64,000 bases of DNA, taken from contig CAKPDR010000006.1 in the NCBI GenBank assembly GCA_934149075.1, positions 26,250 to 90,249 on the forward strand. Direction: 5' to 3'. This DNA is from an uncultured Clostridia bacterium (lineage in GTDB: Bacteria; Bacillota; Clostridia; TANB77; CAG-508). Positions 44,231 to 53,843 of the stretch are shown here, piece after piece. The position numbers and the translations under genes were made by a program. How positions within the stretch are numbered: position 1 is the first letter of the stretch; each line of letters starts with the position of its first letter. Under the pieces are notes generated by a model, which ran no database searches, was not told the origin of the DNA, and worked only from the letters and a program-made list of their open reading frames with translations.

Positions 44231-44444
44231 GTAGTTACCAGTGGGGACACCCCTAAGTGGTTAAAAAAGTTACCAGTAGGGACACCCTTTAATGGTAAAA
44301 AGTATATTAAAAATGTTAATTTAATTAATATGTATTCAACTATATTTATTAATTAATTATTTTAAATACTAGGTTTTTACCATTAAAGGGTGTCCCTACT
44401 GGTAACTTTTTTAACCACTTAGGGGTGTCCCTACTGGTAACTAC
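44231..44444. repeat. Large palindromic element B
   Basis: Arms 44231-44301 and 44374-44444 are 71-base inverted repeats with one mismatch, each with two TTACCAGTNGGGACACCC units. The outer-left unit reads GTGGGG and the others GTAGGG, the same pattern as element A. The AT-rich centre (44302-44373) matches the centre of element A in reverse orientation. Fills most of the 307-base gap after mgtA. Confidence 0.92.
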
Positions 44445-44465
44445 TAATAAATTTTATTGTTAGCC

Positions 44466-44512
44466 TTGACAAACATATACATATATATTATAATGTTAAC
44501 CAAAGTTAACAA
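44466..44512 (+). promoter_or_regulatory. Promoter and palindromic operator of the regulator-suf operon
   Basis: TTGACA (44466-44471), 17-base spacer, TATAAT (44489-44494), directly followed by TGTTAAC-CAAA-GTTAACA (44494-44511), an 18-base near-perfect palindrome covering the start of transcription. Probably bound by the DtxR-like regulator encoded next (inference). Confidence 0.82.
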
Positions 44513-44533
44513 AGATGTAAAAAGGAGAAGTAC

Positions 44534-44989
44534 ATGATAACTAAATCTCTAGAAGAATATTTAAAAACAATGTATGTACTCAAAAAACAAAATGGAAATA
44601 TTAGAGTAACAGATATTGCCAACAAAATGAATTGTTCAAAACCAAGTGTAAATAAAGCCCTAAATAATTTAAAAGAAGAAAAACTAATAAATTATGAAAC
44701 TTATGGAACAATAGAATTAACAGAAGATGGAGAAAATCTAGCTCAAAAAATATTAGAAACATATGATATAGTTTATATATTTTTAAAAGAAGTTTTAAAT
44801 TTAGAAGAAGAACAAGCTAAAACTGAGGCTGAAAGAATAAAGTCAGTTATTGAAGATGATACAACAAACAAATTGGCTAAATATGTTCATAAGGTTTTGG
44901 GGTTAAAGAGTTTGGATTGTAATTATGATATAAATCAAGAAAAATGTAGATGTTGTATTAAAAGAACATCAAAAGCAAGAAAGGAATAA
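44534..44989 (+). CDS. DtxR/MntR-family metal-dependent regulator with Cys-rich tail
   Basis: 151 residues. An N-terminal winged helix (SLEEYLKTMYVLKKQNGNIRVTDIANKMNCSKPSVNKALNNL, read as two helices) and a dimerisation/metal domain (YDIVYIFLKEVLNLEEEQAKTEAERIKSVI) match the family. There is no SH3 domain. The C-terminus has C-x9-C-x-CC (CNYDINQEKCRCC), which could hold a metal or an Fe-S cluster. It sits five bases before sufC, so it probably controls Fe-S cluster assembly in response to iron or cluster status. Ribosome site AAAGGAG. Confidence 0.87.
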   Translation: MITKSLEEYLKTMYVLKKQNGNIRVTDIANKMNCSKPSVNKALNNLKEEKLINYETYGTIELTEDGENLAQKILETYDIVYIFLKEVLNLEEEQAKTEAERIKSVIEDDTTNKLAKYVHKVLGLKSLDCNYDINQEKCRCCIKRTSKARKE

Positions 44990-44993
44990 GAAA

Positions 44994-45734
44994 ATGAGTG
45001 ACAAATTATTAGAAATAAAAGATTTACATGTTAACGCAGGAGAAAAAGAAATTTTAAAAGGATTAAATCTAAATATCAAAAAAGGAGAGGTTCATGTAAT
45101 AATGGGACCAAATGGTGCTGGAAAATCAACACTTGCAAATGTTATCTTAAATAATCCACAATATACAAAAAAAAGTGGGTCAGTAGAATTTGAAGGTGAA
45201 AATATAAATGATTTAAGCACAGACCAAATTGCTAAAAAAGGAATCTTTATGTCATTTCAATTACCAGAAGAAATACCCGGAATTTCAACAATGAATTTCT
45301 TAAAATACGCCAAAAACAAAGTGACAGAGAAACCAGTTAAAATATTTGAATTTAAAGATACTGTAAAAAAATATTCAGAAGAATTAAGTATGAATCCAAA
45401 ATTAATTGAAAGAAATTTAAATGTTGGTTTTTCTGGTGGAGAGAAAAAGAAAAATGAAATTTTACAAATGCTTGTATTAAATCCAAAACTTGCAATATTA
45501 GATGAAACAGATTCAGGTCTTGATGTAGATGCTATTAAAATTGTTTCAAAAGGTATTGAAATGTTTAAAAATGATGATAATGGAGTGTTGATTATTACTC
45601 ATAATACAAGAATATTAAACCATTTAAAAGTTGATTATGTGCATGTTTTAGTAAATGGACAAATTGTTAAAACTTCAACTGCTGAATTAGCTGAAGAAAT
45701 TGAAGAAACTGGATATGCACAATATAAAAAATAA
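44994..45734 (+). CDS. sufC: Fe-S cluster assembly ATPase SufC
   Basis: 246 residues. ABC-type ATPase with Walker A GPNGAGKST, SufC-type signature GFSGGEKKKNEILQ and Walker B LAILDETDSGLDVDA. It drives the SufBD scaffold. First structural gene of the suf operon, 15 bases before sufB. Confidence 0.97.
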   Translation: MSDKLLEIKDLHVNAGEKEILKGLNLNIKKGEVHVIMGPNGAGKSTLANVILNNPQYTKKSGSVEFEGENINDLSTDQIAKKGIFMSFQLPEEIPGISTMNFLKYAKNKVTEKPVKIFEFKDTVKKYSEELSMNPKLIERNLNVGFSGGEKKKNEILQMLVLNPKLAILDETDSGLDVDAIKIVSKGIEMFKNDDNGVLIITHNTRILNHLKVDYVHVLVNGQIVKTSTAELAEEIEETGYAQYKK

Positions 45735-45749
45735 AGGAAGGAAAAACTA

Positions 45750-47150
45750 ATGGCTAAAACTCAAATAGATGAAATAAATAGAAATATATATGACATAAAA
45801 AATCAAGATGACTATGAATTCAAGATGCAAAAAGGTTTAAACAGAGAAATAGTAGAAGAAATATCAAAAAGAAAAAATGAACCAGATTGGATGTTAGAAA
45901 TAAGACTAAAAGCATTAGAAACATACGAAAAGTTAGAACTTCCAACATGGGGACCAGATTTGTCAGAATTAAAAATGGATAAAATAGCAACATATGTAAA
46001 ACCAAAAACAAATTTAAATAGTTCATGGGAAGATGTGCCAGAAGAAATAAAAGACACATTTGATAAATTAGGAATACCAGAAGCAGAAAAAACATCATTA
46101 GCGGGAGTTGGAGCACAATATGATTCAGAAGTTGTATATCATAGTATGAAAGAAGATTTAATAAAACAAGGGGTAATTTATACAGACATGGAATCAGCTG
46201 TAAGAGATTATCCTGAAATAGTAAAAGAACACTTTATGAAATGTGTTCCAATAAGTGACCATAAATTTGTCGCATTACATGCAGCTGTATGGTCAGGAGG
46301 TTCATTTGTATATGTACCCAAAGGAGTGAAGTTAGATATTCCATTACAATCATATTTTAGACTAAATTCACCAGAATCAGGTCAATTTGAACACACATTA
46401 ATAATAGTAGATGAAGGTGCAAGTCTACACTTTATAGAAGGATGTTCTGCTCCTAAATATAATAAAGTAAATTTGCATGCAGGATGTGTTGAGTTATATG
46501 TAAAAGACAATGCATATTTAAGATATTCAACAATAGAAAATTGGTCAAAAAATATGATGAACTTAAATACTAAAAAGGCAATTGTAGGAAAAAATGCACA
46601 AATAGACTGGGTAACAGGTTCATTTGGGTCAAAAGTATCTATGTTATATCCAATGAGTATATTAAATGGTGAAAATGCAAAAACAGAATATACTGGAATT
46701 ACATTTGCAGGTGGAGGACAAGACCTAGATACAGGATTTAAAGTAATTCATAATGCACCAAATACATCATCAGTAGTAAATTCAAAATCAATTTCTAAAG
46801 ATGGTGGAGCATGTACTTATAGAGCATTAGTAAGAATAAATGAGAATGCCAAAAATTCAAAATGTAGTGTAAGTTGTGAATCACTTATGTTAGACGATAT
46901 TTCAAGATCTGATACAATACCTGTTAATGACATTAGAACAGATGAAGTAGAATTTTCACATGAAGCTAAAATAGGAAAAATCAGTGATAAAGCAATATTT
47001 TATTTAATGTCAAGAGGGTTATCAGAAGAAGATGCAAAAGCAATGATTGTAAGAGGATTTGCATATCCAATTTCAAAAGAATTGCCAGTAGAATATGCAG
47101 TTGAAATGAACAATTTAATAAATCTAGAGTTAGAGGGGGCAATTGGATAA
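45750..47150 (+). CDS. sufB: Fe-S cluster scaffold protein SufB
   Basis: 466 residues. Beta-helix scaffold with the typical PKGVKLDIPLQSYFRLN, FEHTLIIVDEGASLHFIEGC and CVELYVKDNAYLRYSTIENWSKN stretches, and EFSHEAKIGKISDKAIFYLMSRGLSE near the end, which carries the conserved His/Glu of the interface. It forms SufBC2D. The last base of its stop is the first base of sufD's ATG, indicating coupling. Confidence 0.97.
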   Translation: MAKTQIDEINRNIYDIKNQDDYEFKMQKGLNREIVEEISKRKNEPDWMLEIRLKALETYEKLELPTWGPDLSELKMDKIATYVKPKTNLNSSWEDVPEEIKDTFDKLGIPEAEKTSLAGVGAQYDSEVVYHSMKEDLIKQGVIYTDMESAVRDYPEIVKEHFMKCVPISDHKFVALHAAVWSGGSFVYVPKGVKLDIPLQSYFRLNSPESGQFEHTLIIVDEGASLHFIEGCSAPKYNKVNLHAGCVELYVKDNAYLRYSTIENWSKNMMNLNTKKAIVGKNAQIDWVTGSFGSKVSMLYPMSILNGENAKTEYTGITFAGGGQDLDTGFKVIHNAPNTSSVVNSKSISKDGGACTYRALVRINENAKNSKCSVSCESLMLDDISRSDTIPVNDIRTDEVEFSHEAKIGKISDKAIFYLMSRGLSEEDAKAMIVRGFAYPISKELPVEYAVEMNNLINLELEGAIG

Positions 47151-48196
47151 TGGAGAAATTAAAAGTAAATGATACACCAGTTAGAACAGCAAGAAATTTT
47201 AAGATAAATAATATAGAAGTTGAACTTGATTTGCCAGAAAAGATTGCTGAATTTAAAAATGTAGAGATTATTAATGACAAAAGTATTATAGATATTGATG
47301 TTTCAAATACACCACTAACTTATGGTACAGGAAAAATTTTAGAAGAATTAAATTATGAAACTGCAAATAGCAAAATAAAAATACAAACAAGCAACAAAAA
47401 AGAAAATATTAGAATAAGATATAATTTTGATGATAATAATTTGAATTTAATAAATCAAATAGAAATAGTTGCAAATGGTGATACAAATGTAATTATTGAA
47501 TATAAATCTCAAACATCACAAAAATGTTTACACAATGGTATCATTAGAGCAATTGCAAATGAAAATGCAAAACTTAATGTAACAATTGTAAATCTATTAA
47601 ATGAAAATTCTGATAATTTTGAAGCAATAGAAAATAGATTAGAAAAAAATTCAAAAGTGAATTATACAATTATTGATATTGGTGGAAAAACTAGCATTTC
47701 TAATTATTATTCAAACATAATTGGAGAAAATGCAGATAATGATTTGAAATCAATCTATTTAGGTATTGGTGAACAAAGAAAAGATATTAATTATATTGCA
47801 GAATTAAGAGGAACAAAAACTAATATAGATATTGATGTACAAGGAGCTTTAAAAGACAAAGCTAAGAAGAACTTTAAAGGAACTATTGATTTCAAAAAAG
47901 GTTCTAAAAAAGCAAAAGGAAATGAAAATGAATATTGTATGCTTTTATCTGATAAGGCTAAATCTATTGCATTACCAATGCTTTTATGTACTGAAGAAGA
48001 TGTAGAAGGTAATCATTCAACTGCTTCTGGAAAAGTTGATGAAAAACAGTTATTTTACATTATGACTAGAGGTATTAGTTATAAAGAAGCTGTTAAATTA
48101 ATTGTTAAATCTAAGTTTAATAAGATTATTGAAAGAATTACTGATGAAGAATTGAAAAATGAGATTCTAAGTGAGATTGATAAGAGATTAGATTAA
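47150..48196 (+). CDS. sufD: Fe-S cluster assembly protein SufD
   Basis: 348 residues, SufB-related but diverged and shorter. The C-terminal block CTEEDVEGNHSTASGKVDEKQLFYIMTRGISYKEAVKLIVKSKF (GNHSTASG and YIMTRG) is diagnostic of SufD. Partner of SufB and SufC. Overlaps the sufB stop by one base. Confidence 0.92.
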   Translation: MEKLKVNDTPVRTARNFKINNIEVELDLPEKIAEFKNVEIINDKSIIDIDVSNTPLTYGTGKILEELNYETANSKIKIQTSNKKENIRIRYNFDDNNLNLINQIEIVANGDTNVIIEYKSQTSQKCLHNGIIRAIANENAKLNVTIVNLLNENSDNFEAIENRLEKNSKVNYTIIDIGGKTSISNYYSNIIGENADNDLKSIYLGIGEQRKDINYIAELRGTKTNIDIDVQGALKDKAKKNFKGTIDFKKGSKKAKGNENEYCMLLSDKAKSIALPMLLCTEEDVEGNHSTASGKVDEKQLFYIMTRGISYKEAVKLIVKSKFNKIIERITDEELKNEILSEIDKRLD

Positions 48197-48212
48197 AAAT
48201 TATGGAGATTAT

Positions 48213-48884
48213 ATGAAAACAGAGAATTTAAATAAAGAGGAACTACAAAATTTACTATTTAAAAGTAAAGTCATAGGTCAAGGGTCTTATGGATTAATAG
48301 TAGAATATGACGATAATACTTTATTGAAAATTTACTATAAAGATATTTTTGAAACATACAATTCTAGAAATATTGCTAAAATAGATGAAGAGATTAATAA
48401 TAGAATAGAAGTAGAAAATCAAATGATTAAAATGAAGATATTAGATAAAAAAAGAATACAAATTATTGAGGAAAAAATACAGCAATTACAACAAACTCAA
48501 TCAAGAACATTAATAAAAGGAACTGCAATATATCAAGGATATCCTATAGGTGTTTTTCTTGAAAATTATAAAGGATATGATAAGCTGGGAACCGTTTTTT
48601 TAGACTTACATAAGAATGAACAAAAATTGATTTTGGATAAGAGTGCAAGTCTTTTGGCAGATTTATATAAAAATGGAATTATTCCAAGGGATATAAAAGA
48701 AGATAATATATTAGTTAGAAAAAATGACCTTGATGTAAAGTTAATTGATTTAGATGATATTGAAACAAGGTATGAAGATCAAGATTATTTACAAGAATAT
48801 CCGTATATAAGGAAAGATGCAGTAGAAGCATTTGAAAAGATGAAAAAAAGATTATTAAAAAAAGAGATTGTTTTTGAAAGATAG
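48213..48884 (+). CDS. Protein-kinase-like protein in the suf operon
   Basis: 223 residues with a compact kinase-like plan. A Gly-rich loop GQGSYGLIVEYDDNTLLKIYY has a Lys in the ATP site, a catalytic loop reads GIIPRDIKEDNIL (Asp and Asn in the right places), and LIDLDDIETR stands in for DFG. A charged helix (about 70-95) follows the N-lobe. No membrane segment. It lies between sufD and sufS, 17 bases after sufD, in the same direction. No known Suf role. It may phosphorylate a small molecule or a protein (inference). Confidence 0.75.
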   Translation: MKTENLNKEELQNLLFKSKVIGQGSYGLIVEYDDNTLLKIYYKDIFETYNSRNIAKIDEEINNRIEVENQMIKMKILDKKRIQIIEEKIQQLQQTQSRTLIKGTAIYQGYPIGVFLENYKGYDKLGTVFLDLHKNEQKLILDKSASLLADLYKNGIIPRDIKEDNILVRKNDLDVKLIDLDDIETRYEDQDYLQEYPYIRKDAVEAFEKMKKRLLKKEIVFER

Positions 48885-48923
48885 GTTACAAATAAATGTA
48901 AAATAAAAAGAAAGGATTTCTAA

Positions 48924-50144
<1,221 letters not shown>

Positions 50145-50188
50145 AATATTATTCTATAGCAAATTACGAAAAAATGTTTGATAAAATA

Positions 50189-50217
50189 TTGACAATTACT
50201 ACCAGTAATGATATAAT
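50189..50217 (+). promoter_or_regulatory. Promoter between sufS and sufU
   Basis: TTGACA (50189-50194), 17-base spacer, TATAAT (50212-50217): one of the best promoters in the window, placed inside the suf gene string. Confidence 0.9.
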
Positions 50218-50255
50218 CCATATAGTGTGTTTAAATAGATGAGTGCCGAATTCTG

Positions 50256-50320
50256 GCATAAGTGCATAGATTGGTGAGTAACTGATTATGCTATATGCTT
50301 GCTAATCTATGCATTTATGC
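50256..50320 (+). other. 17-bp hairpin in the leader of the 59-residue gene
   Basis: GCATAAGTGCATAGATT (50256-50272) pairs with AATCTATGCATTTATGC (50304-50320), the single exception being a G-U pair, with a 31-base loop. A small GCC/GGC hairpin precedes it. No T tract follows. It lies about 30 bases after the transcription start and 48 bases before the start codon. Confidence 0.8.
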
Positions 50321-50367
50321 TAATTAAAGCTTAAATGTAAATTACAAAAGAAGGAGGTGTCTCTACT

Positions 50368-50547
50368 ATGGAATTAATAGAGCATCTATTGATGAAATTA
50401 ATTTCTTTTGGAGGAATAGGATTTTTGATACATATTTGTTCTAGAAACAAGTACATATTCAAATATAGTTCTGAGAAAAGAAAAATTGAGATTTACCCAA
50501 ACGAGGATAAATCTCATAACAAAACACACTTAGATGAAGAGGTCTAA
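50368..50547 (+). CDS. Small membrane peptide, 59 residues (toxin-like or hypothetical)
   Basis: One hydrophobic helix near the N-terminus (LLMKLISFGGIGFLIHICS, about 7-25) and a polar, basic-then-acidic tail. A perfect AAGGAGGTG ribosome site is ten bases before ATG. It has a consensus promoter, a structured 145-base leader and a terminator whose loop contains the stop codon. Size and layout resemble type I toxins such as TxpA/BsrG or small regulatory membrane peptides. No antisense promoter was identified by eye. Confidence 0.75.
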   Translation: MELIEHLLMKLISFGGIGFLIHICSRNKYIFKYSSEKRKIEIYPNEDKSHNKTHLDEEV

Positions 50548-50562
50548 CCTCTTTATCTTTTT
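50537..50562 (+). terminator. Terminator overlapping the stop of the 59-residue gene
   Basis: AAGAGGT / ACCTCTT with a three-base loop, then TATCTTTTT. The TAA stop (50545-50547) lies at the loop. Confidence 0.8.
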
Positions 50563-50616
50563 ATAAATATATATTAACACATCAAAAAAAATATGTCAAG
50601 AAAGAAAGGTAAAATG

Positions 50617-51048
50617 ATGGAAGATTTAACAGATGTATATAATGATTTAATAATGGAACATAGTATGAATTCATATAACAAGAAAAAGTTAGAAGGAGCA
50701 GATTATTCAGAAATAGGACATAATCCAAACTGTGGAGATGAAATAACATTAGAATTAAAATTAGATGGAGATAAAATAGAAGATATGGCATTCACAGGAC
50801 ATGGTTGTGCAATTTCACAAGCTTCAACTTCAATAATGATAGATACATTAAGAGGCAAAACAATAGAAGAAGCAAGAGAAATTATAAAAACATTTATAGA
50901 AATGATAAAAAGAGAAATATCTGATGAAGAACAATTAAAAAAATTAGAAGATGCTATTGCATTTAAAAATGTATCAAATATGCCAGCAAGAGTTAAATGT
51001 GCATTGCTTGCATGGCATACGTTAGATGATATGATAAAAAATTTATAA
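50617..51048 (+). CDS. sufU: Fe-S/sulfur transfer protein SufU
   Basis: 143 residues. IscU-like fold with the three conserved Cys in HNPNCGDE, GHGCAISQAS and RVKCALLAWH, and the SufU-type insertion between the second and third. It receives sulfur from SufS. ATG 50617 (ATG 50614 is equally possible) follows AAAGAAAGG. It is separated from sufS by the small-peptide unit with its own terminator, so it may depend on read-through or a weak promoter. Confidence 0.93.
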   Translation: MEDLTDVYNDLIMEHSMNSYNKKKLEGADYSEIGHNPNCGDEITLELKLDGDKIEDMAFTGHGCAISQASTSIMIDTLRGKTIEEAREIIKTFIEMIKREISDEEQLKKLEDAIAFKNVSNMPARVKCALLAWHTLDDMIKNL

Positions 51049-51051
51049 AAA

Positions 51052-51078
51052 TTGGCACTCTCTTATTGACATTGCTAA
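51052..51078 (+). promoter_or_regulatory. CIRCE-like operator at htpG
   Basis: TTGGCACTC - nine bases - CATTGCTAA, 15 of 18 arm positions matching CIRCE. It overlaps the -35 at 51066-51071 in almost the same geometry as CIRCE 1 at hrcA (offset 14 versus 13). Confidence 0.6.
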
Positions 51079-51094
51079 AATATAGATATATAAT
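51066..51094 (+). promoter_or_regulatory. Promoter of htpG
   Basis: TTGACA (51066-51071), 17-base spacer, TATAAT (51089-51094). Confidence 0.9.
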
Positions 51095-51123
51095 AGGCAA
51101 TAGCAAAGGAGAGTGTATTTATT

Positions 51124-53010
51124 ATGGAAACAAAACAATTTAAAGCAGAATCTAAAAGACTATTAGATTTAATGATAAATTCAATATATACAAATAAGGA
51201 GATTTTTCTAAGAGAGTTGATTTCAAATGCAAGTGATGCAATAGATAAACTAGCATATCGTTCATTAACAGATCAAAATTTAGATATTGACACATCAAAA
51301 CTAGAAATCAAAATAGAAGTAGATAAAGATAAAAGACAAATTATCATAAAAGATAATGGATGTGGAATGACAGAACAAGAACTTGAAAACAATTTAGGAA
51401 CAATTGCTCAAAGTGGATCATTAGCATTTAAAGAAGCTAATGAGAAAAAGGAAGACATTGATATAATAGGACAATTTGGTGTAGGATTTTATTCTGCATT
51501 TATGGTAAGTGACAAAGTAACGGTTGAAAGCAAATCAGTTGATGAAGCACAAGCACATAAATGGGAATCAACAGGAGCAGAAGGTTATACAATAGAGCCA
51601 TGTGATAAACAAGATGTAGGCACAACAATAACATTACACATAAAAGAAGACAATGAGGATGAAAAATATAGCGAATTCTTAGAACAATATAAAATTCAAG
51701 AATTAATTAAAAGATATTCAGATTATATAAGACATCCAATAAAAATGGACATTGAGCATAAACATAAAAAAGAAGGAACAGAAGATGAATATGAAACACA
51801 TGTAGAAACAGAAACTATAAATAGTATGATTCCTATTTGGAAAAAAGAAAAAAGCAAGGTAACAAAGGAAGAATACAATAGTTTTTATACAGAAAAATTT
51901 AATGACTTTATGCCACCATTAAAAGTAATTCATTCATCAGTAGAAGGTCAATTCACATATAATGCATTATTATATATACCATCACATTTACCATATGATT
52001 ACTATTCACAAGAATATGAAAAAGGACTTCAATTATATTCAAATGGTGTACTTATAATGAATAAATGTAGTGAACTTTTACCAGATTACTTTGGCTTTGT
52101 AAAAGGATTAGTTGACAGTCCAGATTTATCTTTAAATATTTCAAGAGAAATGTTACAACATGACAGACAACTAAAAATTATAGCAAAAAATCTTGAAAAC
52201 AAGATAAAATCAGAATTACAGAATATGTTAAAAAATGATAGAGAAGAATACGAAAAATTCTTCAATACATTTGGAATGCAATTAAAATATGGAACATATA
52301 ACAATTATGGAATGGACAAAGACAAATTAAAAGACTTATTAATGTTCTATTCTTCAACAGAAAAAAAACTTGTAACATTAGGTGAGTATGTTTCAAGAAT
52401 GAAAGAAGGACAAGATACTATTTATTATGCTTCTGGTGAATCAGTAGATAAAATTGATATGTTACCACAGGTAGATGGAATAAAAGATAAAGAGTATGAA
52501 ATCTTGTATTTAACTGAAAATGTTGACGAATTTGTAATGCAAGTATTACAAGAATATGAAGGAAAGAAATTTGCTAATGTATGTGCAGATAATATAGATT
52601 TAGAATCTAAAGAAGAAAAAGAGGAATTAGAAAAAGTTAATGAAGAGAATAAATCTATGTTTGAAGTTATGAAAGAAGCTATAAATTCAGAAGTTCAAAA
52701 TATAAGATTTACACATAAATTAAAAAATCATCCAGTTTGTTTAACAAGTGAAGGAGCAGTTTCTATAGGTATGGAGAAAACATTAAATGCAATGCCTAAT
52801 AATAATGAAAATATTAAAGCACAAACAATTCTAGAAATTAATGAAAATCATCCAATTGTAAATAAATTAAAAGATTTATATGAAAAGGATAAAGATGGAC
52901 TAAAAGATTATACAAAAGTTTTATATTCTCAAGCAAGATTAATTGAAGGATTACCTATTGAAAATCCTACAGAAATTAGTAACTTGATTTGTAATTTAAT
53001 ATCAAAATAA
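51124..53010 (+). CDS. htpG: Chaperone protein HtpG (Hsp90)
   Basis: 628 residues. N-terminal GHKL ATPase domain with LRELISNASDAIDKL, IIKDNGCGMTEQEL and IGQFGVGFYSAFMVSDKV; middle domain with SLNISREMLQHD; C-terminal dimerisation domain. ATP-driven chaperone. Ribosome site AAAGGAGAG. A CIRCE-like operator suggests HrcA control, which is not the arrangement in Bacillus subtilis. Terminator downstream. Confidence 0.97.
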   Translation: METKQFKAESKRLLDLMINSIYTNKEIFLRELISNASDAIDKLAYRSLTDQNLDIDTSKLEIKIEVDKDKRQIIIKDNGCGMTEQELENNLGTIAQSGSLAFKEANEKKEDIDIIGQFGVGFYSAFMVSDKVTVESKSVDEAQAHKWESTGAEGYTIEPCDKQDVGTTITLHIKEDNEDEKYSEFLEQYKIQELIKRYSDYIRHPIKMDIEHKHKKEGTEDEYETHVETETINSMIPIWKKEKSKVTKEEYNSFYTEKFNDFMPPLKVIHSSVEGQFTYNALLYIPSHLPYDYYSQEYEKGLQLYSNGVLIMNKCSELLPDYFGFVKGLVDSPDLSLNISREMLQHDRQLKIIAKNLENKIKSELQNMLKNDREEYEKFFNTFGMQLKYGTYNNYGMDKDKLKDLLMFYSSTEKKLVTLGEYVSRMKEGQDTIYYASGESVDKIDMLPQVDGIKDKEYEILYLTENVDEFVMQVLQEYEGKKFANVCADNIDLESKEEKEELEKVNEENKSMFEVMKEAINSEVQNIRFTHKLKNHPVCLTSEGAVSIGMEKTLNAMPNNNENIKAQTILEINENHPIVNKLKDLYEKDKDGLKDYTKVLYSQARLIEGLPIENPTEISNLICNLISK

Positions 53011-53015
53011 ATTCA

Positions 53016-53051
53016 AAGAATACGTCATTGGTGGCGTATTCTTGTTTTTTT
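53016..53051 (+). terminator. Rho-independent terminator after htpG
   Basis: AAGAATACG / CGTATTCTT (53016-53043) followed by a T run. Confidence 0.9.
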
Positions 53052-53080
53052 CATAAGATATATAAATGGAGGTATTGAAT

Positions 53081-53680
53081 ATGAAAAAAATATTAGAAGT
53101 AAAAAATATTTGCAAAACATACCAAGCACAAAATGGAGAAATTGAAGCACTAAAAAATATAAGTTTTGATGTAAAAGAAGGAGAATACGTAAGTATAATA
53201 GGACCAAGCGGCTGTGGAAAGTCAACATTATTATCAATAATTTCTGGACTTGAAAGTAAAACATCAGGAGAAATTTATATAAATGGAAAGATTGGATATA
53301 TGTTGCAAAAAGACAATCTCTTAGAATGGAGAACAATATATAAAAATGTGTTATTAGGTTTAGAAATTCAAAATGATAATACAGCAGAAAATAGAGAATA
53401 TGTAGAAGAATTATTAAAAAAATATGGACTGTACGAGTTTAAAGATAAATATCCTACACAACTTTCTGGTGGTATGAGACAAAGAGCTGCTCTTATTAGA
53501 ACTCTTGCAATTCGTCCTAATATTTTATTGTTAGACGAGGCTTTTTCTGCTTTGGATTATCAAACTAGACTAATGGTTACTGAAGATATTTTTAAGATTC
53601 TAAAAGCTGAAAATATTACTGCTTTGATGGTGACACACGATATATCAGAAGGTAGATTTCAAAGTAGACAGTATGTGTGA
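53081..53680 (+). pseudogene. ABC transporter ATPase (nitrate/sulfonate/taurine type), 5' part, split by an insertion
   Basis: Residues 1-190 are a normal NrtD/SsuB/TauB-type ATPase: Walker A GPSGCGKST, Q-loop GYMLQKDNLLEWR, signature LSGGMRQRAALIRTLA, Walker B LLLDEAFSALD, H-loop VTHDISE. After codon 190 the frame runs into the inserted element and ends in nine foreign residues (GRFQSRQYV). The missing C-terminus is intact at 57735-57916. Start ATG 53081 after TGGAGGT. The truncated product keeps all ATPase motifs, so residual activity is conceivable. Confidence 0.93.
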
Positions 53681-53754
53681 TAAAAAAAATTTGAATGTAT
53701 AAAAAATATATAAATTTCAGAGTTTGAAAGAATTTTGAAAAATATTTTTAACTA

Positions 53755-53783
53755 TTGACAAAAACAAACGTTTGTCGTAAAAT
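53755..53783 (+). promoter_or_regulatory. Promoter of the RhuM gene with operator palindrome in the spacer
   Basis: TTGACA (53755-53760), 17-base spacer, TAAAAT (53778-53783). The perfect 12-base palindrome ACAAACGTTTGT (53764-53775) lies in the spacer, a classic repressor position. Confidence 0.75.
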
Positions 53784-53843
53784 TATAATAGATATTTAAA
53801 AGGTAATCAGATAGAAAATAAACTTTGAAGGGAGTTTTACATA

